Origin: Labyrinthula sp. Ha
Lineage: Eukaryota; Sar; Bigyra; Labyrinthulida; Labyrinthulaceae
NCBI GenBank assembly: GCA_015227615.1
Contig: JAALGZ010000065.1
Location: 1-64,000 of the forward strand
Length of the DNA stretch: 64,000 bases
Reading direction: 5' to 3'
The position numbers and the translations under genes were made by a program. The notes beneath the pieces were generated by a model. It was not told the DNA's origin, did not search any database, and saw nothing but the letters and a program-made list of their open reading frames with translations. Position 1 is the first letter of the stretch; every line of letters starts with the position of its first letter. Positions 50,501-61,013 of this stretch are shown here, one piece after another.

Positions 50501-51473
50501 CTAATCCTGCTTCACACAGATCAAGTGTAACAAGCCGGCTTTGTTGACTATTCAAATATTCTGATAGCTTGTGTACAGCTCTTGTAGTTAGTCTGTTATC
50601 TTTCAGACTTAGATGCGATACAAAAGGACAAGTTTTCAACAATTTCACCACTAGCTCTACATCTTCCTCTGTTTCAAGTCCATTTCTACTTAAATCTAAG
50701 GTTTCAACCGCCTCGTTTCCAGCAAGAGAAGTAATCCTTTCGCCTAATTTACTTCCAGAAAGAACAAATTTTCGTACACTGAACTTTTTAAAATCAACAG
50801 AAGATAAATCAAGCCCAGAAACATCAAGTTCATCCAAATCATTAGTTCCAAACTTCATAACCCCTTTAGATGTCGCTTTAGTGAAACCAATCTTCACCTT
50901 TTTCAAACCCATATTCCTCGTAAGTGATTTACATTCCTCATTACCAAAGTTTGTTCTACTAAAGTTCACCTCCTCAAGATCTAAATGAGCCAACGCTGAA
51001 ATAACTTCTTTCATATTAAGTTCATTCTCTTCAAAGTCAACTTTCTTCAAACTTTTTGACAGCTTAAGAAGTTCTACAACCGCACCTGTATCTGATGAAG
51101 TCAATCCACTTCCAGAAAATGTAACTGACTTAAGCTTCTTATATTTTATACTATCCACAACATCAGGAAATGTAGATTGAAGGTTATTTGTTGAAAAATT
51201 AATCGTGTTTAAATGCGGAGATGATTTCAAAGCAGCTAAGAAGGCGGAATCAGGTTTTAATGAAACATTTACCAAAGAAAGTGATCTTACAGAGTTCGTC
51301 TTTATGTATGATGTCAATAAAGTTAAATCTTCTTGAGATAAAGTTATGTTGGATAAAGAAATTTCCTTTGTTTTTGCTGCTTTTGAAAGTTCACTGTCGA
51401 GAAGAGAAGAACTGCTCATATCTTTCTTTCCATAACTTGGAAGTAATGATGGAAGGTTCATAAACTTTTCCAT
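47568..51473 (-). CDS. LRR - protein kinase - tandem TIR-like protein, 1,301 residues, intronless
   Basis: Residues 36-395 are about a dozen ribonuclease-inhibitor-type leucine-rich repeats (for example VETLDLSRNGLETEEDVELV). Residues about 430-530 are helical and slightly ankyrin-like (QSMFEYVLRHAAAPSIEVVK). A kinase fold spans about 580-873: Lys599 in VQVYKD, catalytic loop GDVRPRN (Asp699, Asn704), DLG in place of DFG (728-730), SPE (748-750), DVWSFGVVLFYLLTG and a final RPTFGQILSHPFF. Two alpha/beta regions follow, 908-1000 (HFHVIGCEDQ...ARAVIVLARKGV) and 1120-1212 (KIILMHNGNN...TTPVVVFAFVTEGFYKLF), whose strand-helix order and hydrophobic pattern resemble TIR domains. The family member is unknown to me. 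It is a likely intracellular sensor or scaffold. Unlike the Roc-COR genes it has no intron and uses more G/C. The stop is TAG. No signal peptide or membrane segment. Confidence 0.88.
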   Translation of the reverse strand: MEKFMNLPSLLPSYGKKDMSSSSLLDSELSKAAKTKEISLSNITLSQEDLTLLTSYIKTNSVRSLSLVNVSLKPDSAFLAALKSSPHLNTINFSTNNLQSTFPDVVDSIKYKKLKSVTFSGSGLTSSDTGAVVELLKLSKSLKKVDFEENELNMKEVISALAHLDLEEVNFSRTNFGNEECKSLTRNMGLKKVKIGFTKATSKGVMKFGTNDLDELDVSGLDLSSVDFKKFSVRKFVLSGSKLGERITSLAGNEAVETLDLSRNGLETEEDVELVVKLLKTCPFVSHLSLKDNRLTTRAVHKLSEYLNSQQSRLVTLDLCEAGLDDESISVLAESLINALDLQNLRLEGNSFGPQGARHLSFALRKCKLAKIALTGQRIGASGQNHIAIALKHRPELVVESTNSELDYMNVFVNQVLKLNDGVVETEGVFEVDGEGALLGWSEEAWMVVKCGVGEIIGACIQLLSEERLKEFKENVVLHSRNVVGQSMFEYVLRHAAAPSIEVVKLFVNKAGVKLDTACSSKVSVAMAKEKRKSDDVTYRIVAKDFSNDPVVRHLAKNQSLYLERYLVSKEYVHETESIKRSVARDIFEGQDVYVQVYKDRTKFSNEVRAREDLKEKMSSSGPMAIYQSILKEHEIHADAGFNESVISFWLSNDLTDLRHAISNLGVTAGFDIRSMVFLAKSLAEKLGNINSLGRIFGDVRPRNFLNVAPERKSTSGSTLEAKWVLFDLGCSVKHGETVMPMKHGYTSPEVAKTVFNGGLKTKALPLAGEKMDVWSFGVVLFYLLTGMPLFHLDSSTDDILRKKDKLELMNWLGLDEKRASLILHRANEAQFESPSTFKKIKASAKDLLMWCLQGDPLNRPTFGQILSHPFFSYKTHVDYTDVDLLLGWYKKQGLNKKLSSQKNNRKHFHVIGCEDQHAAGDVVRALSLGFKEAGCELTTDLEDWKLDISNRKALVEKARAVIVLARKGVVDVKVLKRIIWAMDSPETDRVLFLDISDVNAFTGLETFDMDSYVADLEKDEKKFVSLMKQLSPIEENLGLSTIKYPSFKKHGAKAQMKWLKRFVKETVFGFMFNQVPKTLPYRTLRFQNRAMINELVRRAGFYPPTALNVHSNDAAKNTGKIILMHNGNNRLKNDVASLKSLLKKHGQKPVEVSKPEELYKYISFRDGGFVTTTPVVVFAFVTEGFYKLFQREISLLNKAEGMFSLVPVKYDLHGNELNKLKEEILNLGVSADISKKLMDKKSYVPLPGTKKNLEYETRAAMDYLVTEAEKQVHLVQDNKGRDESNIWIKYEKNNLFKHVY

Positions 51474-51606
51474 TGATGAGTTGATCTAATTTGTAAACGA
51501 ATTTGTACAGGGGGAATGTGTTATTTAGTGTATTAATCGATGCGGGCTTTTTTTCTTTTTCTCTCTCTTCTTTTTTAATTCGATAGAGATTTTAAACGAT
51601 GAAAAA

Positions 51607-51673
51607 ATGGGCCATGTGGCCTTTTGTTTCACTGTACCCAGAATTCAACGGATAGATCATGGGTCACATGGCC
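51607..51673. promoter_or_regulatory. Repeated palindromic motif upstream of the LRR-kinase gene
   Basis: ATGGGCCATGTGGCC (51607-51621) and ATGGGTCACATGGCC (51659-51673), 52 bp apart and about 135-200 bp upstream of the start at 51473. The cores CATGTG and CACATG are the same E-box-like hexamer on opposite strands. This could be a paired transcription-factor site for the minus-strand gene, or for a plus-strand gene at 52057. No experiment supports it. Confidence 0.3.
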
Positions 51674-52056
51674 TAAGTTTCCTATGTCCGTTAAGTTGAG
51701 GAAAAAGGGAAAATGAAATTTATGTTGATATATTTTGGGCAACCGGAATTGTTGTTAAGAACTCTCCCTTTCGCAACGTGTTTTCTCTGAGAAGACAGAC
51801 GAATGGGTACAAGCACATAAATATTCACTTTAAAAAACTTTAAACAGTTTTCAGATGTAACTGTGCTGTTGGACTCTTCTTTTCGCAGCGTTAGTTTCAT
51901 ATTAATGTCGTCGCAGCAGAACAAATGTCTTCAAGTTAGCTGATCCATAGGGCGTCCATCTACCGCATTGACCCAGGAAAAATGAGACACTCGTTTCTTA
52001 GGCTTCAATTTAAGTAGAGCAGTTTTTTAAGATATTAAAGGAAAACATCGTAAAGC

Positions 52057-52305
52057 ATGAGCAACAAAAATTTCCTTGTGCGTATGTTTAAGTACTCGCT
52101 ATATTCAAGTAGTGAAGAAGCAGCAGGATCAAACTATGAAACAAATGTATTAATTATAAAAAGCAATCACCCTGAGAGACCTCATAGCTATCAAAATCTA
52201 AATAAATTTGACTTGCTGCAGGTGAGAAGTCAAATGTACTCTTACAGTAAGACATATTACTTTTTTATTGAGGGAATATTGGAAAGCAGCTGGGATGCAA
52301 AATAA
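52057..52305 (+). CDS. Small open frame, 82 codons, unrecognised
   Basis: Starts ATG AGC AAC and encodes a polar, serine- and tyrosine-rich protein with no known motif (KYSLYSSSEEAAGSNYETNV). It faces away from the LRR-kinase gene, with about 580 bp between the two starts, as a divergent gene might. No membrane segment or intron visible. Could be chance. Confidence 0.28.
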   Translation: MSNKNFLVRMFKYSLYSSSEEAAGSNYETNVLIIKSNHPERPHSYQNLNKFDLLQVRSQMYSYSKTYYFFIEGILESSWDAK

Positions 52306-54187
52306 AGTATAAAGTAAGAATGATGGTTCAAAACTTATTGGAATATCTCTTACACTTCTCATATACAAGAAACACAATATATAGTAGATTGAAGAAATAT
52401 TTGAAAAACTACAAACTCAATCTAAAGGTTGAATAAACAGGTTCTTTTTTCAACTCTTACAAAAAAGTAACATTGGAAGTAATACACTTTTATCTTACCA
52501 ATAAAAACAACAAAAGCATACAAAGACGACCTATATAAGTCATAGACTTCCTTTTCTTTTCATAATTTTTATTTACAGAATACTAAACTAGTAATATATC
52601 CATATTGGTATTATATAGATCTTCTTTCTACTTTTTATACAGATGGGCTATTGGAAAAAATTTTAAAACTTTATCTCAGATTTAATCACAGAACCAAACA
52701 AAAACAATAAAATTTCATCCAGAGTAACAATTTGTAGGTTCCATACCAAGCCGAAAGACAAATTAGTAAAAATTGCCCTGTAATAACCTCGAAAACAAGA
52801 GAAATTAAATAAAACTCATTCACATGTTTATTTATTTCTATGATATTATTATCTTCTTGTTTTTCACATATCTAAACAAACAGCTCCAGATTAAAATTCT
52901 TATGAAAAAAACTAAGTTCAGCGGTATAAGATTTAATAAAAAAAGTTGAGTTAAGCCCTGAATAAGTATATATCAGCAAAAAGTTCTTGCTGGGTGATCT
53001 AGCTCGCATAACGAACTGACCTTACAATATCTTTTGAAATTATTTTGGAAATAAGATGTCCTTTATTTTGTCGCATAAAACTCTCTTGTGCTTCCTCAAG
53101 AAAAAAATAAATTTCCAGCATTTCACTTTTGGTTTCTTTGATGTTTTGATTGCAATTACTGAATTTATCTCTTTTACTTGTTCTACAACGTCAATTTCTA
53201 TATATTTTTTCTACTCAAGAATTGGTATGTAATTTATCATTCCCTTTCTAACTGACTTTATAAACTCAACAATGAAATTAAAGTGTTCAGATATATCTTG
53301 ACAATCACAAGCTCAAAAACACATCCAACAACCTCAATACCAAAAAAATAACCTTTCTTGATATTTTTCTTTCTCATTCAAACTCATAGAAAAACTCAAC
53401 TTCAAAGTCCATTTGAACAATACTCATTTATGCCACGAATAACAACTGTACTTCAATAAAAGTCTAAAGCAAGAGGCTTGAAGTAAGTTTGTATATATAT
53501 TCTATGTCTAGGCTATATATTATTTTCATAGTTATTTATTTTTGTATGTCATTCAAGTCAAACTATAAAATATTCGATTTGTATAGATAATATTATACAA
53601 AGGCATTAAGGTAAAAAATTTCAAATATTAAAATATTATTACATTTATCACACACCTTAATAAATAAAAATTTTATTCTTGTACTAATACTCATTTTAAC
53701 ATAGAGGTAAAACGAAATTTATTATTCACAGTTTAAAAAGTCTCATCAACCCCTTTTATTAATTTGGTGTTTGTTCAAAATACTATTACTATTTCTTCTT
53801 TTTCATTCGCTTTCTTAAAATTACCGAAGAAAAGAAACTCAAAGCTACCATAAAATAAAGAAAAAATAGTGAGAGCAAGTTTTCATGTCATTGTTTTAGT
53901 AAAAATTTAACTTTTTCCATCTACCAGGAGTCCTTTAGTTCATTTCGCACTGACTAAAATACTGAGAGGTCCTCTTAGCACAAAACAATAAGCTCCAGGA
54001 ATAATTCATATGAATTTTTTATGAATATGTGAATTTAGTTTATCAAGCTTCACTAGCTGATTCATAGGAAGTGTTTAACCAGAGCTTTAGAGTTATCTTT
54101 TCTTTATCATTATCAAATTATAGTTTCTGAATATGTCCATATCAGACAGTTTATTTTGGGCAATTGAATATATTAACTGTTTATTTC
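52306..54187. other. AT-rich intergenic stretch
   Basis: Nothing coding or repeated seen. It ends in the presumed promoter region of the MAP65-like gene. Confidence 0.5.
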
Positions 54188-55701
54188 ATGGACGAAACAA
54201 AAAAAGTAAAAGAAGATAAAGTATCACTTGAAGCATTCAATCAATCATTGATAATCAAAAAATGCACATCAAGTAATACATTTATTTTTTTATATATTTA
54301 GCAATTGAATCTCTTGAAAAAATATGGGAGTATATGGGTCTTGATAAACAAGAACAAAATACTCAATTATCACTTGTACAAGAAGAACTTTTTAAAGTTC
54401 TAGAAAATAAAATAAATTCTGAACTTTCTGTTCAAGAAGAATATGAATTATTAATACCAAAAATTCAAGAAGAAATAAATGGTTTATCAAAACAGCTTGA
54501 AATAGATAATGATATAAGAATTCCAAAAGAATATAATTCACTTATGCCAAAAATAACATATTTAGTTGATAAAAGAGATCAACTAATACAAATAAAAATA
54601 AATTTAGAAACAAGTTTATCACCACTTTTAGAAAAACTTAACTTAGTTTATAAACAACTTAAAAGGAATATACCAGAAATAATAAACTCAAGCAAAATAA
54701 CTCAACCAAGAATAGTTGCACTTGAAGAATTATATGAACAAGTTGATCAAGAAAGAAATTTTAAATATAATAGATATAAAAATATTGTATCAACTTTAAA
54801 AGATTTAGTTTTTGAAGTTGTAGATGGAGTTGAGTTTTCTTTAGATAAGGTGAATAAAGAGTATGACCAACTTGATCTTTCAGATGAGTTTCTTGAAGAA
54901 TTAGAAAGTGATTTGAAAAGTCTAAGAGAAGAAAAAGATAAAAGAGTCGAAAAGTTGAAAGATTTAGGTGGTGAAATACAGAAATTGTGGGATTTGTTGG
55001 AAGTTGAAGATGAGTATAGACAAAGTTTTTTTGATAAGAATGGAGGACTTGGTTTACAAGTTATTAAAAATTGTGAAGAAGAACTTCAAAATTTAATTAC
55101 TTTAAAAAAAGAACAAATGAAAAAATTAGTTGTGAAAAAAACAGAAGAGATTGAGGAAATGTGGAAGTTGATGGGGTATATGGAAGAAGATAAAGAAAAG
55201 TTTGATATAGAGGAAGAAGAGGAAAAAGTTTTTGAAGTACTGGATGGATATTTAGAGGAACTTGAAGAGAGATGGAGTTTATTGGAACCAATATTTGGTA
55301 GGTTAAATAAGTACAAAGAGTTATGTAAAGAAAGAGAAGAATATGAAGAGTTAGTAAAAGATAGTGGAAGGTTGTTAGATAGAAAAAGGGGTATGAAGCA
55401 ACTTAGAGAAGAAGAAAAACAAAGAAAAAGAGTTGAAAAATTGTTACCTGCATTAGTAGAAAAACTTAAAGGAGAAATTAAAGACTTTGAAAAGGAATAT
55501 GGAGTATTGAAAGTTGATGGAGTTGAAAAGTTGAAAGAAGTTGTTGAGAATGAGAAAAAGTTTGCAGAATATAAAGTTAGGATGAAAGAAGAGAAGCGAA
55601 TACAGAGGATGACAAGTGGCTCAAAAACACCTAATAAACCTAGAATTCCTAAACAATGGGGATCTACACGGAAGAATAAGGAGAATGTTTATGTAAACTA
55701 A
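54188..55701 (+). CDS. MAP65/PRC1/Ase1 microtubule-bundling protein, 2 exons
   Basis: Exon 1 is 54188-54272 and exon 2 is 54302-55701; removing the 29-nt intron (54273-54301, GTAATAC...ATTTAG) gives 494 residues, stop TAA. The exon 1 start MDETKKVKED is preferred over a start inside exon 2 because the join restores the family's N-terminal motif IESLEKIWEYMGLDKQEQ, like 'LREIWDEIGI' of PRC1. A long coiled-coil rod fills the middle. The conserved microtubule-binding segment lies near the end: LDRKRGMKQLREEEKQRKRV, then LLPALVEKLKGEIKDFEKEYG, matching 'GGxLLxEEKxRKxxxKxLPKLE...IxxWE'. A basic, Ser/Thr/Pro-rich tail (TSGSKTPNKPRIPKQ) follows, a usual place for mitotic kinase control. The family cross-links antiparallel microtubules at the spindle midzone during division. 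It is somewhat shorter than human PRC1 (about 620). Confidence 0.92.
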
Positions 55702-57089
55702 ATTTAATTCTTTTATGGACTTGTTTTAGTATTACATGGCTATTTTTTTTGTCTTGAGAGAATAATAAAATTACTTTATGATATAATTGACGGTTGTACT
55801 AGTTTACTAAGACTAATGACAACGAAGAGGAAACAGGGAATTTAAGTAATTATAATCTATGTGATGTTTGTAATTTTAATATTTAAGGTATGAGCTAGAA
55901 AAGGGCCTGATTTTTTAGATCCAGGTTTTCCTGAATTTGGAACTTATCAATTATTATCGATAAGAAACTTGCCATGATCAGCATACAATTGAAAGAAAAA
56001 AAGAAGAGAACTCAATCAAACTTTTCATATCATATTCGTTCTCATAAGATACTATATCTAAAGAATTTCAACTGGGGTTTATAAAACACTCTGAGAAAGG
56101 ATGAGAAGAGAAAAAACCAGGGATGAAATAGAGAAGAAAAACGATAAAACTGTGTTCTAGTAATAGAATGTGGAGTAGAGGATGTAAAAATTTGAGGAGA
56201 TTGACAGATGAAAGATTCATTTCGCTTTTTTTCAGTTTTTGATTAGATTTTGAAGACTATCTTAACTGATTTAGATGAATGCACGCAAAATAAAAGCAGA
56301 GATTAATTTGTTTCAGGTAACTAAATTAATGTATTTAAGGTCTTGTGCTCGTCAAGATTACTTTTATTACTTGGTTTAATAGAATATGCCTTAAGTCAAC
56401 TAAATGTGTATTATTTAACCAAATCAGTTAGTATTGTTTCTTTGCTTTGTAAGGAAGTTAAAATTATTTTCATAATATGCATTATGACTAAAGTTTATTA
56501 GTTTATTTTAGATATATTCTTAAGCATGAAATAAACTGTTTTTTGTACTACATAATTCTTAACTTTATTCTTTGTTCTAAGTTATTAAAATTCTATTTGT
56601 CTTACAACTAAGCTAATCTTCATGAAAAGATCTGAGACAACTTTAAGTTCAATAACTACTTGAAGTATATCAATTAAATAGCTCTTTGTGATTAAATGCA
56701 CGAAAAATCCTTAGTGCTGCATGCAGTTAGTTTTTTTAATCAATTCAATAATGTTAAGGGTTTAGTCTACTTTAATATTATATAATTGGCAAAGTACTGA
56801 CTATATTGAAATCTTTTATTTTGTTGGATGAGTTTGAATAGATAATTAATTTTATTGTGTATGCTTAGAAAGCAGAGTATATATTTTCCTACTTAAATAT
56901 AGCTTGCAGAGAGAGTCACATATACATTATAATTAGCTTCTTTCAACTATTAATTTTGAAGATTAGGTACAACCTAGGGCAATATATAATTTCCACTTTG
57001 GCTTGTATCAGAAAAACATTTTGTAGAAAGGGGTATGAGATAGTTGTAATTTAGCTCTATTAATTAATATTAAACTGATATCATAAGAG
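55702..57089. other. AT-rich intergenic stretch
   Basis: No gene or repeat recognised between the MAP65-like gene and the solo LTR. Confidence 0.5.
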
Positions 57090-57389
57090 AGTGAGACTAT
57101 GAAGTATCAGTACAATATTGATCCGTACTAAGATACGCATATTAGAATAGGTAAGGTGAAAGAATTTGAAGAGAGCTTTAGAATAATATAAGTAACTTCT
57201 TCTAATTCCTAGTAGTTTTAAAGATATCGAAGTTTTAAGATTTTTTGTTTCCGGTGCTTGTATATTAGTAAACAAGTCTTATATAAAGTTGCACCCATTT
57301 TGTGGTAATGTAGCATTGTGTTGTAAGAATTTAACATGTAAACAGTCAGTAAGGAGAGAGTCGTACACTTGCCTGCTTAGTAAATGACT
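57090..57389 (-). repeat. Older solo copia LTR, 300 bp
   Basis: The same length as the LTR at 4481-4780 and alignable throughout, with the best-kept blocks GTTTCCGGTGCTT and GGAGAGAGTCGTACACT, but clearly more diverged than the copy at 34709-35008. The termini AGTGAGAC...AATGACT (plus strand) remain. The flanking pentamers AAGAG and GACAG no longer match, which fits greater age. Confidence 0.88.
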
Positions 57390-60300
57390 GACAGTATCAA
57401 ATTTTCTTAAGATCTTGAGATTTATTTACTGATTAAATATCACAATCCTTCAATGGGGCTTTTACATACCTTATTGAAGCACCATTAGAATCAATAAGAA
57501 TAAGCACCTAGATACCTAACCCAAGTATCATTCGACGGAATGACAGGGATGTCTGAAAGAATTTTCGTATAAAGGTAATGTTTACTTTTTTTCTGTAATA
57601 AGTAAAAATTGTTCTACTTAGTTTTTTTAAACCTGCATTTAAGCATTGCTGAGTACTTTTGTAGCGGCTGAAGACTATGCATTTGCAAATAGAGATAGAA
57701 TAACAAACAATTATTTTCTTGGTAATATACTTGGTTAACTCTCTTATGAAAGCATTATCCTATTTTGAATTCGTGCACTTAATTGGCTAACGGTTTGCAT
57801 AAGTGCGTTTGATTTAAGAAAAGAACATTATTTTGTTTTTCTATACTTTCGTTTTTTATTCCTCACCAGATACTCATTTTTTCAGTCTTTGTAGGTTTAT
57901 TAATCAGAATTTGAATTTCTTTTTTGATTTGTCTTAACGAAGTTTTGTTAAGAGATTAACTCTCATTGGTCGTGATGGATAATGTAATTATTACACACCA
58001 TAATGACAATGAAGGTGTATAACTACTTGAATTACTATCTGTATGAAGAGATACCTGGCCATACTTCCATATAGATAACGCTAACCAATAACTTCAAGCT
58101 AAGCCAAAGCATATACATTCCTGAATATTAAGCGTATATGAACCTTAAATTCGCATAAGCAAAGAGTGCAAAATTCCGGCTTAGAATTAGAATTAGTAGA
58201 ATCAGATTCTGACACTTTTTGACAAGTAGAAATTTATTAAAAATAAGAAGCAAAATATGAATTACACGTATAATTGTCAAAATTTTTTAAACCCTATTTC
58301 TTCACCTCTATGAATAAAATGATATTATATGAGGAAGAATGTTCTTATTCTTTACAATTGTTAATTAAGCTTCGGGTTCCTCGCATATAAACTTATATTC
58401 CCAATGATAAGTAACATGTATTACCAAATTTCGAACTGTTTTCACCACAGAGAAAGAATCTTTCAAAACAAATATAAACCAAAAAACAGCTAGACCTAAT
58501 AAAGAACATAGAACATTCTTTTCCCAATCTCTATTCTAATTAAGCTAAAACCAGGAAGCTTTAATAGAAAAATGAAAAGCCTATAGAAGTTATTGCTGAC
58601 TGTCAGGGGAAAATACTATACTAAAAAAGCATAAAACAGTGCTTTGCAGAATGCAATAGTAAGGAAAATAAATCTACTAGTGATAAAGGGAACTCTTAGA
58701 ATAATTAGATTCAACATAGCAGTCCAAGCTATTTCGTAAGTGCAGGTTAAAGTAAGAAGGGTATTTTGTTCAATATAAGCTTTAAATCCACCTCTATGGA
58801 TCCGTGATAGTAAGTGGAGTTCTAGTAGAAAACATACTATTAAACCCAAAGAGAAACCCCAAGAATTTAAAGAAAGAGTTGAGTCAAAATTAATACATGA
58901 TATAAAGTTTTTGTTGTTCCTTTTATAGTATCTGTTTCTTGGGTCTTTTTTACAAGAAATACAGTAATAAGAGGTTAAAAGAATAAAATATTCGTGTTTC
59001 TGTTTATTCGGGGTATATTTTTATGTTTGTATCAAAATTTTCTTGTATATTATAGTGATTAATTTGTACCAATAAAACTGTATTATTGCTGGTATTTAAA
59101 AAATAAATAAATATATATATATATACCGTTAGATTCCAATGACTATGTTTTGGTTGTATTGGTAAAATGAAAGTATTCGAACAAGAAAGTTTTTTTCGAG
59201 GATTGAAGGAGATCTTAATCTTGATATTGAAAATATAGTTGCTTTAAATAATTGTTTCTAAATATTATTGTTCAATAAGTTAAAAGAAACTTAGGTTTAA
59301 AGGATAAAATTATCACAACAGTGTTCAAAACAACTCTGGAAGAACTTGGGTTTTTGGAGATATGAAATTAAGGACAGAAAAAGAAAATATTGAGTTTTGA
59401 ATGGTTATATTTCTTGTCTATGGAATATACTCATGCTCTTGAAACAAGTTTCAGTAGAATTCAGGATAACTCATTATTCAAAATATATTAATCAAAACTG
59501 TGAATATCAAAAAGGCATAAAATAACTTATAAATATTAAACCATAATGTTAAGTTCTAAACATATAATTTAGAAATAAAGCATATGGAAGTGATAGATAT
59601 AACTATGCGCAACTCAGTGGCTACAAAGAACGTATACTACCTTTTTTCACTATATTTGTCATAGAAAAGTCGATGAAAAAGATTAAATCTTTGGATTTTA
59701 GCTTTTAAATAAGCATGATTATATTATAAAATATAAAAGTTGCTGTCTATAAAATTAGAGCTAGAGGTAGGTTGTGTTATATAATATAACTTTTTTGGGG
59801 CCTACTCGGAGGTTGAAAACCCTTCGGTGTTACAAGGAGGACATCACTGATTCAAAGCCCTTTCTTACGTCGTGTGGGACTAGGACCAACTAAACCAACC
59901 CCCGGCACGTTTTATTGCCATGGCATAGAAAGCTTGAATTACTCATACTCCGCGGAGCCAAACATTCCAAGCTAAGTACCTTACCTATAAGACCTTGACG
60001 ACTTGGGGAATCGATGGGGCATTAGTGGCCGCACTAGCGCACTGCGGGTATAAAATAACTGAAGTGAAAAATACTGAATGGCAATTTATCTGTACTTCAA
60101 CGAAATAGAGTGTTCAATGGTGTTTATAAGTTTGTGTTTATAATTTATGTCAATACGTTTCAATAATTAAGGTACTACTCCTTTATTAAAATCTGAGCTC
60201 CTATAAATGGAGAACATAGAAAACTAATGAAATTTCATTTTGGTGACTGGTTAATGACGGTTGAAAGAGTACAGTACAAAGAGTAATAAATAATTTGCTT

Positions 60301-61013
60301 TTCAAACCATAATTTATAAAAGAAAAGTATTTTTTCAGCTGAATTATTAATATTTAGTAAAAAAACTATCGAGAAACTCAGTTAAAAAGGAAAAAACATG
60401 TATCATTAATGTGATCTGAATAAAGTTTCAAACTAAATAAGAACTATCATTTTTTATTCTATCCTCATAGAACGTAAAGAGTACCTTAACCTAGTGAAAC
60501 CTAGTTTATGTGAAGTAAACTCTAATGTTACATAAACAAGAAAAAGTCTGTAAAGCTATACAGAGATTCATTCTGAAAAGTAAGATGTGACTGCTATGGA
60601 AAAGAAGTTAAGATATTAAAAGCCAAGTTTTTCCATGAGAGGCAAATGATACCTGATAGTTAAAAGCGAACATGGAAAGAAAAAGAACAACCTTGGTTAA
60701 AAACCCATTTTTTTAAGCAGTTCAAATAGATACAAACTCTTATTATTTAAGCTTTTTACTGTGAGAAATTTATTCAACAATACAGTTTAAATATGGTTAA
60801 TTTAATATGGATGGGATTAAATTTCATATTATTTCTTTAAGTTTCACATAAGAAAAACAGAGAAGACTTTTATATATAATTCAATATATGTCGTATATTC
60901 AATCCAATATAAAATAACGAAAGATTATATTATTCCCAAGAAAAGCAGTATAAAAGTATTATATTTGCATAATAAATCAATACAATAAAAAAATAAAAAA
61001 AACCATTAATGAT
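57390..61013. other. AT-rich intergenic region with a GC-rich island
   Basis: Apart from the island at 59,790-60,055 (listed separately), nothing was recognised. A (TA)n run sits at 59,107-59,126. The 77-codon hydrophobic frame at 58616-58849 (minus) has no support. Confidence 0.45.
59790..60055. other. GC-rich island of unknown nature
   Basis: A sharply bounded stretch of near-balanced base composition in DNA that is otherwise about 70% A+T, from GGGGCCTACTCGGAGG to GCGCACTGCGGGTAT. No long open frame on either strand. The minus strand has GGTCCTAGTCC, close to a pol III B box (GGTTCGANTCC), within a weak T-arm-like hairpin, but no tRNA, 5S rRNA or snRNA could be folded or recognised by eye. 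A structured RNA, a pol III-type repeat or a transferred fragment are all open. Confidence 0.3.

Noticed and set aside
48096-51463. Several plus-strand open frames of 63-139 codons opposite the LRR-kinase gene
   Set aside because: Shadows of a G+C-richer coding region on the minus strand; no motifs of their own.
55086-55316. Minus-strand serine- and phenylalanine-rich frames opposite the MAP65-like gene
   Set aside because: They arise from the glutamate- and lysine-rich coding strand read in reverse.
59790-60055. GC-rich island as a 5S rRNA or tRNA gene
   Set aside because: I could not align it with the conserved 5S blocks, and no cloverleaf forms; only a weak B-box-like stretch is present.
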